Positions 26,422-35,699 of a DNA stretch of 64,000 nucleotides are shown here, piece after piece (the stretch's first letter is position 1; each line of letters starts with the position of its first letter). The notes under the pieces were generated by a model, which was not told the origin of the DNA, made no database searches, and worked only from the letters and a program-made list of their open reading frames with translations. The DNA is taken from the NCBI GenBank assembly GCA_964527735.1, contig CAZGPG010000006.1, positions 86,571-150,570 of the forward strand, read 5' to 3'. The stretch is from JBEBVQ01 sp964527735 (GTDB lineage Bacteria > Bacteroidota > Bacteroidia > Chitinophagales > Chitinophagaceae). Position numbers and translations under genes: made by a program.

Positions 26422-27602
26422 ACAAACAGCATACAGGCACGATATTGAAAAAGCTGCTGTTACAACACGGCGGACGTTATCGTATGGGGTTCGCATGGCT
26501 TTCGTTATGGGCGGGCATTTGCCTGCTGCTGCTGTCCGTCACTGCCTGGTGGAATTTCAGACAGATCCTGCATGGGAAAAGCAGCAAAGACAGCCTGGGC
26601 AGCACTTTTATTACGATCAGCAAGTCTGTTGCACCGGGGAGCACCACCGGCGTGCACGAGTTTACACCGGAAGAAATACAGTCACTCCTGCAAACCCCGC
26701 AGGTGCAGGATGCCGGCGCACTGACCCCGGCTACCTTCCCTGCCACGATCAGTATCGGCGGATCGCTCGGCTTCTCTACCCTGCTCCCGCTCGAAGCAGT
26801 ACCCGATCGTCTGATAGACGCTGCCACAGGCGACTGGCGCTGGGAGGAAGACATGACGGAAGTACCTATCATACTTTCGTCGGAATTGCTGGACCAGTAC
26901 AACTATGTGTTTGCCCCTTCGCAGGGGTTACCACTCCTGACAGAAGATGCAGTGAAAGCCTTGACCTTCCGGCTGGAGATCGGTGCGGTGCGGGAGCCAT
27001 ATACCGGACGGATAGCGGGCCTGTCGGACAGGATCACTTCGGTGCTGGTGCCGGAAAGCTTTATCCGGTATGGCAATGCTCATCATGGCAGTGGCCGGGA
27101 AGAACAACCATCACGATTGATCCTGAAAACGGCAGATCCCTCCGACCAGGCATTTGTTCAATACCTCGAAGCGCGGCATTACCAGGTAAATGCAGAACAG
27201 CTCCGCTGGAATAAGCTGCGGGCAGCCGTACATTTCATCAGTCTGGCGGGAGGATTGTTTGCTGTTGCTTTAACCGGTATCAGCGCAATGGTGTTCCTGT
27301 TATTTATCGAACTGACTGTAGTACGTGCACGCGAGGATATACTGCTGTTGCTACAATTAGGATATAGTCCTGCATTCTTACGCCGGTTTGTTGCCCAACG
27401 GTTTGTTCCGTTGCTGCTCAGCGCCGTATTCGTGGCAATGGCGCCGGTTGTGCTCACCCAGATCTTCTTCCGCGGCTATATACAACGGCAGGGAATAGAG
27501 AGCGGCTGGTTGCCCGGCTGGCCTGTGTGGGGCCTCGCAGCGGTATGTCTTATTCTGATCCTGTGGCTGGCGCGCCGCACGATACGGAAAGCAGCAGATT
27601 GA
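26418..27602 (+). CDS. FtsX/LolE-like ABC permease
   Basis: A 394-residue permease beginning with GTG at 26418 that overlaps the ATPase stop by four bases (GTGA). One N-terminal helix (about residues 24-45), a long periplasmic domain (50-270) and three C-terminal helices (about 275-300, 325-350 and 370-388) give the 1+3 topology of FtsX, LolC/E and MacB. It pairs with the preceding ATPase. The cargo is unknown; lipoprotein or peptide transport are family possibilities. A long open frame in another phase (26273-27214) is not coding. Confidence 0.82.
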   Translation: MNKQHTGTILKKLLLQHGGRYRMGFAWLSLWAGICLLLLSVTAWWNFRQILHGKSSKDSLGSTFITISKSVAPGSTTGVHEFTPEEIQSLLQTPQVQDAGALTPATFPATISIGGSLGFSTLLPLEAVPDRLIDAATGDWRWEEDMTEVPIILSSELLDQYNYVFAPSQGLPLLTEDAVKALTFRLEIGAVREPYTGRIAGLSDRITSVLVPESFIRYGNAHHGSGREEQPSRLILKTADPSDQAFVQYLEARHYQVNAEQLRWNKLRAAVHFISLAGGLFAVALTGISAMVFLLFIELTVVRAREDILLLLQLGYSPAFLRRFVAQRFVPLLLSAVFVAMAPVVLTQIFFRGYIQRQGIESGWLPGWPVWGLAAVCLILILWLARRTIRKAAD

Positions 27603-27606
27603 AATT

Positions 27607-27623
27607 TCATGCGCTCCGCATGA
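27607..27623. terminator. Hairpin between convergent stops
   Basis: TCATGCG-CTC-CGCATGA is a perfect 7-base stem filling the 21 bases between the permease stop and the zinc-ribbon gene stop. There is no long T-run, so it may only be a weak bidirectional terminator. Confidence 0.4.
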
Positions 27624-28019
27624 TCACAGCAGCGTGCCGGGAAATGCGAACAGGTTTTCCCTGCCCCGCACAATGAGCAACCAGCCGTTTTCGAGCGGAA
27701 GATAACCGTATTCATAACAAAAGATGTATTCCATACCCTTCTTATTGGTATACCGATGGGTATGCAGCATAAAGTCGAAACCCTGCCGGAGCAGGATCTG
27801 GCGGGGAGTGCGGCAGTATGTCTGACCCGGCGGGATCACCGATGCCAGAATACGCCTGTTCCGGGACAGAATGTTATTTATCCGGCGCACGATCTCGGCA
27901 TCCCTGCTGTTACGGCTGTTATTATAGGCATTACGGCAGGTGTCGTCACAGAATTTTTTGTCAATGCGGCCTCTCAGGGGGCGACCGCACTGCAGGCATT
28001 GTCGTTCAGCACGTTTCAC
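27624..28019 (-). CDS. Small protein with N-terminal zinc ribbon
   Basis: A 131-residue protein whose first 35 residues carry CLQCGRPL and FCDDTCRNAYNN, a four-Cys zinc-binding ribbon pattern. The rest is mixed, with a predicted coiled segment (SRDAEIVRRINNILSRNRR) and a compact C-terminal domain (GMEYIFCYEYGYLPLENGW). I recognise this layout only as a conserved Bacteroidota protein of unknown role. Start codons available are GTG 28019 and TTG 28028; GTG is chosen. It is divergent from ssb across a region with a strong palindrome, so DNA-related function or self-regulation is possible. Confidence 0.7.
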   Translation of the reverse strand: MKRAERQCLQCGRPLRGRIDKKFCDDTCRNAYNNSRNSRDAEIVRRINNILSRNRRILASVIPPGQTYCRTPRQILLRQGFDFMLHTHRYTNKKGMEYIFCYEYGYLPLENGWLLIVRGRENLFAFPGTLL

Positions 28020-28066
28020 AATAACCAAGTTACGATATTTATGATTATCAGCCGCTTACAAACGAT

Positions 28067-28090
28067 TATAAACGTTTACAAACGTTTATA
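28067..28090. promoter_or_regulatory. Perfect 11-bp palindrome, candidate operator
   Basis: TATAAACGTTT-AC-AAACGTTTATA in the divergent zinc-ribbon/ssb region. A third, weaker half-site (ACAAACGATTATA) adjoins on the left. Centre-symmetric AAACGTTT cores are typical of dimeric regulator sites. The bound protein is unknown. Confidence 0.5.
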
Positions 28091-28260
28091 TCCGATCATA
28101 AATGATTAAATACCGGATCAGGGAAGAGGCATGTCTCATCTTTGTTATCGGCAGCACAGTATTATCCAGGTTTATATAAAACGGCCGTTTATAAACAACC
28201 ATGTAATCCCGGGCTGCCCGTTAGAAAAAGCAAGTTGTAACCAATAAAAAGAAGAAAGAG

Positions 28261-28632
28261 ATGAAAGCGATCAAAAACAAAGTGCAGTTGATTGGACACC
28301 TTGGCCTGCAACCGGAAATCCGTAGTTTTGAGTCAGGCGCCAAAGTAGCGCGTATGCGTATGGCTACGAATGAAACCTATAAGAACGCAGAGGGTGAGCG
28401 GGCTACTGAAACCATCTGGCACCAGCTTGTGGCATGGGGTCATCTGGCAGAAATTGCAGAGAAATACCTTCAGAAAGGAAGTGAGCTCATGATTGAAGGA
28501 CGGCTGACGAGCCGGCAATACACAGATAAGCAGGGAGCAACCAGGTATATTACAGAGATACAGGTCAATGAGCTGCTGATGCTGGATAAAAAAGGCAATA
28601 AAGTAGCCGTACCGGCCGGTGCAGCAAGCTGA
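28261..28632 (+). CDS. ssb: Single-stranded DNA-binding protein, short form
   Basis: OB-fold protein that coats single-stranded DNA. VQLIGHLGLQPEIR, IWHQLVAWGHLAEIAEKYLQKGSELMIEGRL and ITEIQVNELLMLDKK are clear SSB blocks. At 123 residues it stops soon after the OB fold: the tail KGNKVAVPAGAAS lacks the acidic DDDLPF-type tip that recruits replication and repair partners. It is therefore likely an accessory paralogue rather than the main SSB. A purine-rich stretch (AAGAAGAAAGAG) precedes the ATG, and a terminator follows. Confidence 0.93.
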   Translation: MKAIKNKVQLIGHLGLQPEIRSFESGAKVARMRMATNETYKNAEGERATETIWHQLVAWGHLAEIAEKYLQKGSELMIEGRLTSRQYTDKQGATRYITEIQVNELLMLDKKGNKVAVPAGAAS

Positions 28633-28720
28633 CCCTGTATGCTGCCCCAACCGGAATCCGGATCCATACCGGCCATATTTCCGCCAGGGACAACAACAGG
28701 AAAGCTGATGTTATAAGACG

Positions 28721-28771
28721 TTCCCGGCAGCAGATAAATGTTTGCAACAGATCTGTTGCCGGGGCGTTTTT
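28721..28771 (+). terminator. Terminator downstream of ssb
   Basis: CCCGGCAGCAGAT pairs with ATCTGTTGCCGGG (one G-T pair) over a 15-base loop, followed by GCGTTTTT. It lies about 90 bases after the ssb stop. The remaining bases up to 28932 show no gene. Confidence 0.75.
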
Positions 28772-28932
28772 AGAGTATGTTTTTGGGGTCAGTTCATACT
28801 TCCGAGGGAGACCAGGATATGATTCTGCAGGGCCTTGCTTAACTACTTATGCTGCATAACGGACAGAAGCATATCATCTATGTATGCAAGAGGAGACACC
28901 GGCGCTGACTGCCGGAAAACGGGAACAGTTAC

Positions 28933-29709
28933 TTATTTTTCGACTTTTACCCTGTTTACCTCTTTAGCCTTCCGCATAAAATCGGAAGCGAAAATAAAGT
29001 TGTTCAGCTCTTCGTCTTCGCTGAAGACAATATCCGTATTAGATCCTTCCCACTGCTTCTGGCCTTTATTCATGTATACGATATGATCGCCGCTCTCCAT
29101 CACGGTATTCATATCATGCGTGTTGATCACGGTGGTAATGTTATATTCCCGTGTTAGCTCCACGATCAGCTTGTCGATCACAAGCGATGTCTGCGGATCA
29201 AGCCCTGAGTTGGGCTCATCACAGAATAAATATTTCGGATTGAGCACCAACGCCCTGGCCAATGCCACACGTTTTTTCATACCTCCACTGATCTCTGCCG
29301 GAAATTTCTTATTGGCGCCTTCCAGATTGACGCGCGCCAGCACCTCGTTCACCCGTTTCAGTTTTTCCTGCCGCCGCTGATTCGTAAACATGTCAAGTGG
29401 AAACATCACATTCGCCTCCACCGTCTTACTGTCAAAAAGCGCAGATCCCTGAAACAGCATCCCGATCTGCATACGTACCTCCTTCAGGTCCTGCTCATCC
29501 ATCACGGTAATATCATGTCCTTCATACAGCACTTGTCCTTTACCTTTATCCGGCTGCATCAGGCCCACCATGATCTTCATCAGCACCGTCTTACCACTCC
29601 CGCTGGCGCCGATGATCAGGTTGGCTTTGCCAGGATGCATGGCCAGCGAAACATCTTCCAGCACCACTTTATCCCCGAAACTTTTATGGACATGCTTTAC
29701 TTCAATCAT
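28933..29709 (-). CDS. MlaF-like ABC transporter ATPase
   Basis: A 258-residue ATPase resembling MlaF/Ttg2A, which powers phospholipid transport between the membranes for outer-membrane asymmetry. Walker A GASGSGKT, Q-loop MLFQGSALFDSKTV, signature ISGGMKKRVALARAL, Walker B YLFCDEPNSGLD and H-loop INTHD are intact; GSALFDS and ISGGM are typical of this subfamily. Its usual partner permease MlaE and the MCE substrate protein are not adjacent, so it is orphaned here with its own promoter. Confidence 0.9.
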   Translation of the reverse strand: MIEVKHVHKSFGDKVVLEDVSLAMHPGKANLIIGASGSGKTVLMKIMVGLMQPDKGKGQVLYEGHDITVMDEQDLKEVRMQIGMLFQGSALFDSKTVEANVMFPLDMFTNQRRQEKLKRVNEVLARVNLEGANKKFPAEISGGMKKRVALARALVLNPKYLFCDEPNSGLDPQTSLVIDKLIVELTREYNITTVINTHDMNTVMESGDHIVYMNKGQKQWEGSNTDIVFSEDEELNNFIFASDFMRKAKEVNRVKVEK

Positions 29710-29727
29710 GTACTTCGTTTATTATTC

Positions 29728-29735
29728 CAAAAATA
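29728..29735 (-). promoter_or_regulatory. Candidate -7 element for the MlaF-like gene
   Basis: Minus strand TATTTTTG matches TAnnTTTG and is followed by G. It lies 18 bases upstream of the ATG at 29709. Confidence 0.4.
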
Positions 29736-29909
29736 GGCAAATAAAACGGTACAAATGACAGGAGGGCAAAAACGTAATCTTGCTTGACAAGTCCAGCAAC
29801 CGGACTTCGATAATACTCAATCATCATCATTAAAGCCCGGTCACTGAGCCTGTCGAAATGAATATAGTGAATATGCCGGGCGGCAATTTGAAATTACCCC
29901 AATGACAGC

Positions 29910-29936
29910 AAAAAACGGCCCCGCCGTAGCGGGGCC
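29910..29936 (-). terminator. Terminator of the RND efflux operon
   Basis: Minus strand GGCCCCGC-TACG-GCGGGGCC, a perfect 8-base GC-rich stem, followed by GTTTTTT. It lies about 40 bases after the RND pump stop. Confidence 0.92.
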
Positions 29937-29974
29937 GCCGCCCTCCTGTATACCCCCTGTCTACAGGAAAGTTT

Positions 29975-32900
29975 CTATCCTGTCTCCTCTACAAAAGATT
30001 CTTTCATCTTCACTTTATAGTACCGTTTCTTGGCCGGACGGGCAAAGCCGAACCTTTGCTGCATACTATCCACTACCTTATATACCACAGGCACTACGAT
30101 CAGGGTGAGGAACATTGAGCTGATCAGCCCACCGATCACCACCCAGGCAAGCCCCTGCTTGATAGCGCCTACCCCGCCGCTGGCGAGGGCAATGGGGATC
30201 ATACCGAACACCATGGCGATCGTGGTCATCAGGATGGGCCTGAGGCGGGCATTATTTGCATTCACCAGCGCTTTATCCGTAGACTGCCCGGCATCTTTCA
30301 TCTGGTTCGTAAAGTCCACTAGCAGGATCGCGTTTTTGATCACCAGCCCGATCAGCATGATCATACCCAGAATGCTGAAGATATTTAACGTGTTATTGGT
30401 AAGCGCCAAAGCCAGCAAAGCGCCGATCAGGGCCAGCGGCACTGAAAACATTACCACCAGCGGATGCAGGTAATTATCGTACAGGGCTACCATGATCAGA
30501 TAAACCAGCACGACGGAAAGGATCAGCGCCATACCGAGCGTACCGAAGGAGCTGCCCTGGTTTTCTGCATCGCCGCCAAATAAATAGCTTACGCCCACAG
30601 GCTTCCGTAACTGCTCAAGCTTGGCAGTATATTCGGCGACCACTGCACCCGACGGACGTCCGAGCAATTGCGATTGTACCGATACCGAAGCCGTCTTGTC
30701 GCGGCGCTCCAGCCTGGTCGGGCCTGAGCTTTCAGTAAGTGTGGCAAACTGGGATAATTTTACCAGGTCGCCCTTATTGTTGAGCAGCTCAATATTACCT
30801 ACATCGGCCATGGTCTGCCTGTTGAAGTTATCAAAACGCAGGTTGATATCATATTCGTAATCACCCTGACGGAATTTGATCTTCGGGTCGTCAGCCGTAC
30901 CGCTGAAGGCCGTTTGCATCGTTGCGCCTACATTATCAAGCGTGAGGCCGAGTGCAGACATCTTATCCCGGTCTACTTCCACACGTATCTCCGGGTTACC
31001 TTCTTCCACCGTCAGCTTCACATCACTGGTACCTTCAATCTGCATCAGCACCTGCTTCGCCTGCCTGGCAAAGCTCATAGCGCTGTCCAGATCGGCTCCC
31101 AGCACCACCAGCTCAACAGGCGCCCGGTCTGCCGTGCCCATAATATTCACTGGTGTCGTCTTCACCTTCACACCGGTAAGCATCTCCTTCAACTGAGCCT
31201 TTATCCGGGCTGCATATATATGGGATGATACGGAACGTTCCCCTTCAGGCACCATCTTCACAGTAATTTCGGCTTTATATGCAGTAGATTGTGAGCTTCC
31301 GAAGCCATCTTCACTACTTTGCCCCACAGTAGTAATAAGCTTACGTACTTCCGGCTGTTGCTGCAAAAAATCCTCAGCTTTCCAGGTAGCCTGGTTGGTT
31401 TGCTCTATTGATGCGTCTTTGGGCAACTCCAGCAAAACAATAAACTCTCCTCGGTCACCCTTGGGGATAAACTCTCCGCCGATATAACCTTTCCCCACAA
31501 GCATAAAAGAAGCAAACAACATCCCTACAGAAACGAGCAGTGTTATTGTCTTATGCCCCAGACACCACCTCAGCAGGCCGGTTACCCATTGTGTAAAACG
31601 ATCCAGCTGCTTCTCAAACCAGAGAATGAATCGCTCAAACATATTCTTCCCGGTGAGGTGCTCGAGCTTCCCGAAACGGGATGAGAGGAGCGGAATGATC
31701 GTAAACGATACAAACAAGCTCAGCATAGTGGAGATCATCACCACCACACAGAACTCACGAAGGATCTTCGAAACCAGCTCGTTGGTCAGCGAGATCGGGA
31801 GGAACACGATCACAATCACCAATGTAATGGACGTAACCGTAAAACCAATTTCCTTGGCGCCTTCAAAGGCCGCGCGCACTTTGTTCTTCCCCATCTCCAT
31901 ATGCCGGTAAATATTTTCCAGCACAACGATCGCGTCATCCACCAGAATACCTACAACGAGCGAAAGGCCAAGCAGCGACATCAGGTTCAGCGAAAAGCCG
32001 AACAGCTGCATACCAATAAATGTTCCGATCAGCGACATAGGTATCGCTACCATAACGATAACGGCATTGCGCAAACTGTGCAGGAACAGCATCATGACTG
32101 CCGCCACCAGGAAGATAGCGATAATCAGGTCGTGAATTACCGAATTGGCAGACTCTAACGTAAACTCAGAAGCATCATTGGCTATCTCAATTTTCAGATT
32201 ACTGGCGGCATAATCCTGCTGTATCTGTGTAATTGCATTTTTCACCTCTTTGCTTACCGTGACCGCATTCGCATCCGACTGCTTCATGATCTGGAGTATG
32301 ATCGCATCAGCCCTGTCGTTACGCGCAATGCGCTCAATATCTTTGGAAGCGTCCTGCACATCCGCTACATCCCGCAGGCGTACCTGCGCACCGTCCGCCG
32401 TAGTGGCGATCACCAGGGAACGAAGCTGCTCCACATCCTTGTACTTACCGGCAAGACGGATCAGTATCTGCTCGTTCTGCGTACGGACTTTCCCTGTAGG
32501 GAAATCCATATTGGCATTCGTGATGATCTGCCGCAGCTGCAATAACGACAATTTATACACGTGCAGCTTCGCAGCGTCTATACTTACCTGTATCTCCCGC
32601 TCCTCACCTCCGATAATATTCAACTGTGCCACACCCGGCAGGCGCGACATACGGGGCGCCAGCGTCTTATCTATCAGATCGTAAAATTGCTGCGCATCCA
32701 TATCCGCATTTGCGGCCAGCGTCATGATCGGGAGGTCATCCATCGAAAATTTACTCAGCGACGGCGTTTTTGCATCACCGGGCAGATCGGAGAGTACGGA
32801 GTTGATCTTTCGCTGGGCATCCTGCAGCGCATAATTTTCATCCGCGCTGCTGTTGAACTCAATCGTAACGATCGACACGCCCTCCACTGATCTGGCCATG

Positions 32901-33139
32901 ATCTTCTTTACATTCTCCAGGGAAGCCACCGCATCCTCTATCTTCTTGGTAACGGTATTTTCCACCTCGCTCGGGGATGCCCCCGGGTAAACGGTCATCA
33001 CATTGACGATAGGCGAGCTGAATTTTGGCAGCAGCTCATAATTGAGCGACATGTAGCTCATGATACCCAGCAGTGTCAGGGCCGTAAAAACGACCACCAC
33101 CAGCGTAGGCCTCTTTATTGAAATTTCTGTGATCTTCAT
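29975..33139 (-). CDS. RND family efflux pump, inner-membrane subunit
   Basis: A 1054-residue proton-driven exporter of the AcrB/HAE type, the inner-membrane engine of a tripartite pump. It opens with ITEISIKRPTLVVVVFTALT, has the duplicated 12-helix plan with large periplasmic loops after helices 1 and 7, and shows TM4 residues in LLGLSLVVGILVDDAIVVLENI, where the paired Asp (DD) are the proton-relay residues. GMIMLIGLVIKNAILLVDF is the matching TM10 block. Start is 12 bases after the adaptor gene. Substrates may be drugs, detergents or metabolites. Confidence 0.96.
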   Translation of the reverse strand: MKITEISIKRPTLVVVVFTALTLLGIMSYMSLNYELLPKFSSPIVNVMTVYPGASPSEVENTVTKKIEDAVASLENVKKIMARSVEGVSIVTIEFNSSADENYALQDAQRKINSVLSDLPGDAKTPSLSKFSMDDLPIMTLAANADMDAQQFYDLIDKTLAPRMSRLPGVAQLNIIGGEEREIQVSIDAAKLHVYKLSLLQLRQIITNANMDFPTGKVRTQNEQILIRLAGKYKDVEQLRSLVIATTADGAQVRLRDVADVQDASKDIERIARNDRADAIILQIMKQSDANAVTVSKEVKNAITQIQQDYAASNLKIEIANDASEFTLESANSVIHDLIIAIFLVAAVMMLFLHSLRNAVIVMVAIPMSLIGTFIGMQLFGFSLNLMSLLGLSLVVGILVDDAIVVLENIYRHMEMGKNKVRAAFEGAKEIGFTVTSITLVIVIVFLPISLTNELVSKILREFCVVVMISTMLSLFVSFTIIPLLSSRFGKLEHLTGKNMFERFILWFEKQLDRFTQWVTGLLRWCLGHKTITLLVSVGMLFASFMLVGKGYIGGEFIPKGDRGEFIVLLELPKDASIEQTNQATWKAEDFLQQQPEVRKLITTVGQSSEDGFGSSQSTAYKAEITVKMVPEGERSVSSHIYAARIKAQLKEMLTGVKVKTTPVNIMGTADRAPVELVVLGADLDSAMSFARQAKQVLMQIEGTSDVKLTVEEGNPEIRVEVDRDKMSALGLTLDNVGATMQTAFSGTADDPKIKFRQGDYEYDINLRFDNFNRQTMADVGNIELLNNKGDLVKLSQFATLTESSGPTRLERRDKTASVSVQSQLLGRPSGAVVAEYTAKLEQLRKPVGVSYLFGGDAENQGSSFGTLGMALILSVVLVYLIMVALYDNYLHPLVVMFSVPLALIGALLALALTNNTLNIFSILGMIMLIGLVIKNAILLVDFTNQMKDAGQSTDKALVNANNARLRPILMTTIAMVFGMIPIALASGGVGAIKQGLAWVVIGGLISSMFLTLIVVPVVYKVVDSMQQRFGFARPAKKRYYKVKMKESFVEETG

Positions 33140-33151
33140 TGCCGTGCTTTG

Positions 33152-34216
33152 TTATTGTTTTTGTATTGCAACCTCCGAACCGTTCACCAGATTCACCTGA
33201 CCACTGGTAATGACCTGCTCGCCTTCTGCCAGTCCCTCTCTTATTTCCACACGCTCGCCAAACACCCGGCCTGTAACAACCTGACGCAACACTGCCGTAC
33301 CATTTCTAAACACAAACAGGGATCCGCTGTTTACGCCATTGTAAAATGCAGACCGTGGTACGAGCATCATGGGCTCCTGTCCTGACAGCTCAAACATTGC
33401 AGTGCCATACATGCCGGCTTTCAACTCCCTGCCTTCTACGTTGGCTACTTCTATCTCGACCGGGTAGTTGAGCGATTTATCCCCTTTTGCCGCAATGAAT
33501 ATGATCTTACCTGTATAATTGATTTCAGGAAACACATCGGCAACTACCTTTACAGTCTGTCCGGCAGCCAGATGCACCACCTGTGCTTCCGGCACGGAAA
33601 CCACCAGCTTCAACCGTGAAACATCAACGATATCGAACATCTTCGTTCCCGGAGACAGATACGCGCCTGTTTCAATATAGCGGGCATTGATCGTGCCCTG
33701 GATGGGCGCCTTCACATAGGTATTCTCCAGGCCGCGGCGGACAGCCGTATTTTGCGCTTCCGCATTGGCATATTGCAGCCTGATATCGTCAAGCTGCTTT
33801 TTGGTGACACCGCCGCTTTCGTATGCTTTCTCAAACCGCTCCAGATCTGTCTGTGCCTGTCTGAGCGCAGATTGTGCAGACTGTGACTGGGCGTCGGCCA
33901 CCTCATTATCGATCCGGGCTACGATCTGGCCGGCACGGACAAAACTACCTTCACGAACCAGTACCTGGGTAACGCGGCCCGAAATCTCTGATGAAAGCGA
34001 CACTTCGTGCAAAGCCGCAAAATTTCCATTGGCCTGCACCGTTTCATCAAATGCAGTCTTCACCGCAATTTCTACCGATACCGGCACCGCCCCGGAATTA
34101 GCTTCCTTTACCAGGTCAATATTTGCCTGGTTTGCTTTTTTATTAGACTCGAGCTTCCAGAATATCAGAGCGAGCGCCCCGATGATGACCAGACCATAAA
34201 TGATCGCTTTTTTCAT
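33152..34216 (-). CDS. RND efflux periplasmic adaptor
   Basis: A 354-residue membrane fusion protein linking the RND pump to the TolC-like channel. An N-terminal helix anchors it (MKKAIIYGLVIIGALALIFW), then barrel-sandwich halves (SSEISGRVTQVLVREGSFVR and ARYIETGAYLSPGTKMFDI) flank a short alpha-hairpin (QTDLERFEKAYESGGVTKKQ), and beta-barrel and membrane-proximal domains complete it. It lies between the outer-membrane and pump genes of the operon. Confidence 0.94.
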   Translation of the reverse strand: MKKAIIYGLVIIGALALIFWKLESNKKANQANIDLVKEANSGAVPVSVEIAVKTAFDETVQANGNFAALHEVSLSSEISGRVTQVLVREGSFVRAGQIVARIDNEVADAQSQSAQSALRQAQTDLERFEKAYESGGVTKKQLDDIRLQYANAEAQNTAVRRGLENTYVKAPIQGTINARYIETGAYLSPGTKMFDIVDVSRLKLVVSVPEAQVVHLAAGQTVKVVADVFPEINYTGKIIFIAAKGDKSLNYPVEIEVANVEGRELKAGMYGTAMFELSGQEPMMLVPRSAFYNGVNSGSLFVFRNGTAVLRQVVTGRVFGERVEIREGLAEGEQVITSGQVNLVNGSEVAIQKQ

Positions 34217-34277
34217 TGCTTGCTGATTATTGATTTGAGCTTATGTTGTTTGTGTTTTGATAAATATGCCGGCAGCC

Positions 34278-35642
34278 TTACTGCGCCAGTTCCATAATAC
34301 GCCCGGTAGAACGGGCAATTCCGATATTTGCGACCTGGTAATTGAGCAATGCCTGTGCATAGCTGTTCTGCGCTTCCACCAGGGAAGTCTCCGCATTGAG
34401 CAGATCCGTGAGCGTGGCAAGTCCCAGTTCATAATTCTGTTTACTTGAGTTATACACCTCCCGTGCAAGCTGCATATTCTCTTTCTGCAGATTAATGGTG
34501 TTGATGCTGTTCACCATTTGTACCCGCGCGCTTTCGTAGGCTGTATTCAACTGGAGCATGGCATAATCCCGCTGCTTATCCAGCTTATACAATTCTATGG
34601 AGTTCTGGGCTACCCGCGCCCTTCTGCCAAAGCCGTCAAATATGGGGATAGACAGTCGAATGCCAACGCTCGACATATCATAATGGATACTCGTGCTGTT
34701 CTTGTTAAAAAAATCGAACTCATTGCTCAGCGCATTAAAGCTGTAGTTGGCAAACAACGAAAGCTTCGGGAAATATTCCGCAACACTCGCCTGTTTCTGA
34801 TATTTATACAACCGCTCCTGCACATTAAGGAGGGATATGGTCAATAACTTATCGGGATCAAAGGGTTGAATAGTGGTAGCTGTCATTCCTGCCGTATTGG
34901 ATTCCAGCTCTGTCAGGGGCACATCCATCAACTGCAACGGCGCATCCGCCGGCATGCCCATCAGCATCTTTAACTGATACTGCTGAAGCTCCACCTGATT
35001 TTCAAGATGTGTATTCCTTGTACGGGAATTTGTCAGCGTTACACTGATCCGGTCAAGATCAATTTTCCTGGCCAGTCCGTTTTCAAGCTGGGCACGGGTA
35101 GTCTGCACCAGCTGCTCCAGGTTCTTTATATTCGTCTGCTGAAAACGCAATTGCTCACGCGTGATCAGGATATTATAGTAAGCATGCGCCACCTGGTCCA
35201 CTACTTCTTCTTCGGTAAGCCTTGTATTGACCGCATAATAATCCCGGCTGGCCTTAGCCGCCTTCAGACCGGTAAACACAGACTGGTTAAATACCTGCTG
35301 GCTGGCTTCTGCCGAAGCGCCGGTAGTATATTTGGTACCGGCAAGGATCGTTGTAAAGGTACCGGGCTCGCCCCCTATAAACTCCGCCGGCAGCACGATC
35401 ACCTGACGCTTCAGGTTATCAGCCATGTTTGCATTCACATTGACCTGCGGGAGCGCCATCGCACGGGTCTCCTTTACCTTTTCCTCTCCTGCCTGCTCAG
35501 AATACCTGCTGATCGCAATATTCTGATTATGCTTCAGCGCATATTCCAGACATGATTTCAATGAATGTGACTGTGCCAGGATAAACGATACCGGCGCGCA
35601 CATAAACAGCGATAACACTGCCATATACTTGATCTGCTTCAT
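34278..35642 (-). CDS. TolC-like outer-membrane efflux protein
   Basis: A 454-residue outer-membrane channel of the OEP family, with a signal peptide (MKQIKYMAVLSLFMCAPVSFILAQ split over the first 24 residues) and two OEP repeats. LKSCLEYALKHNQNIAIS opens the first, and SKQNYELGLATLTDLLNAETSLVEAQ is the typical second-repeat hairpin. It precedes the adaptor gene by 61 bases and follows marR by 57, so the order is regulator, channel, adaptor, pump. Confidence 0.94.
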   Translation of the reverse strand: MKQIKYMAVLSLFMCAPVSFILAQSHSLKSCLEYALKHNQNIAISRYSEQAGEEKVKETRAMALPQVNVNANMADNLKRQVIVLPAEFIGGEPGTFTTILAGTKYTTGASAEASQQVFNQSVFTGLKAAKASRDYYAVNTRLTEEEVVDQVAHAYYNILITREQLRFQQTNIKNLEQLVQTTRAQLENGLARKIDLDRISVTLTNSRTRNTHLENQVELQQYQLKMLMGMPADAPLQLMDVPLTELESNTAGMTATTIQPFDPDKLLTISLLNVQERLYKYQKQASVAEYFPKLSLFANYSFNALSNEFDFFNKNSTSIHYDMSSVGIRLSIPIFDGFGRRARVAQNSIELYKLDKQRDYAMLQLNTAYESARVQMVNSINTINLQKENMQLAREVYNSSKQNYELGLATLTDLLNAETSLVEAQNSYAQALLNYQVANIGIARSTGRIMELAQ

Positions 35643-35699
35643 AACTGATTGTAGTTCGTTAGCTTGTTATAATAAATACTCCGGATGCAATTTCTGTAT

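Noticed and set aside
26273..27214. A 313-codon plus-strand open frame overlapping the ABC ATPase and permease
   Set aside because: It is out of phase with two genes that have clear family motifs, and its translation is rich in Arg, Thr and Gly with no recognisable domain.
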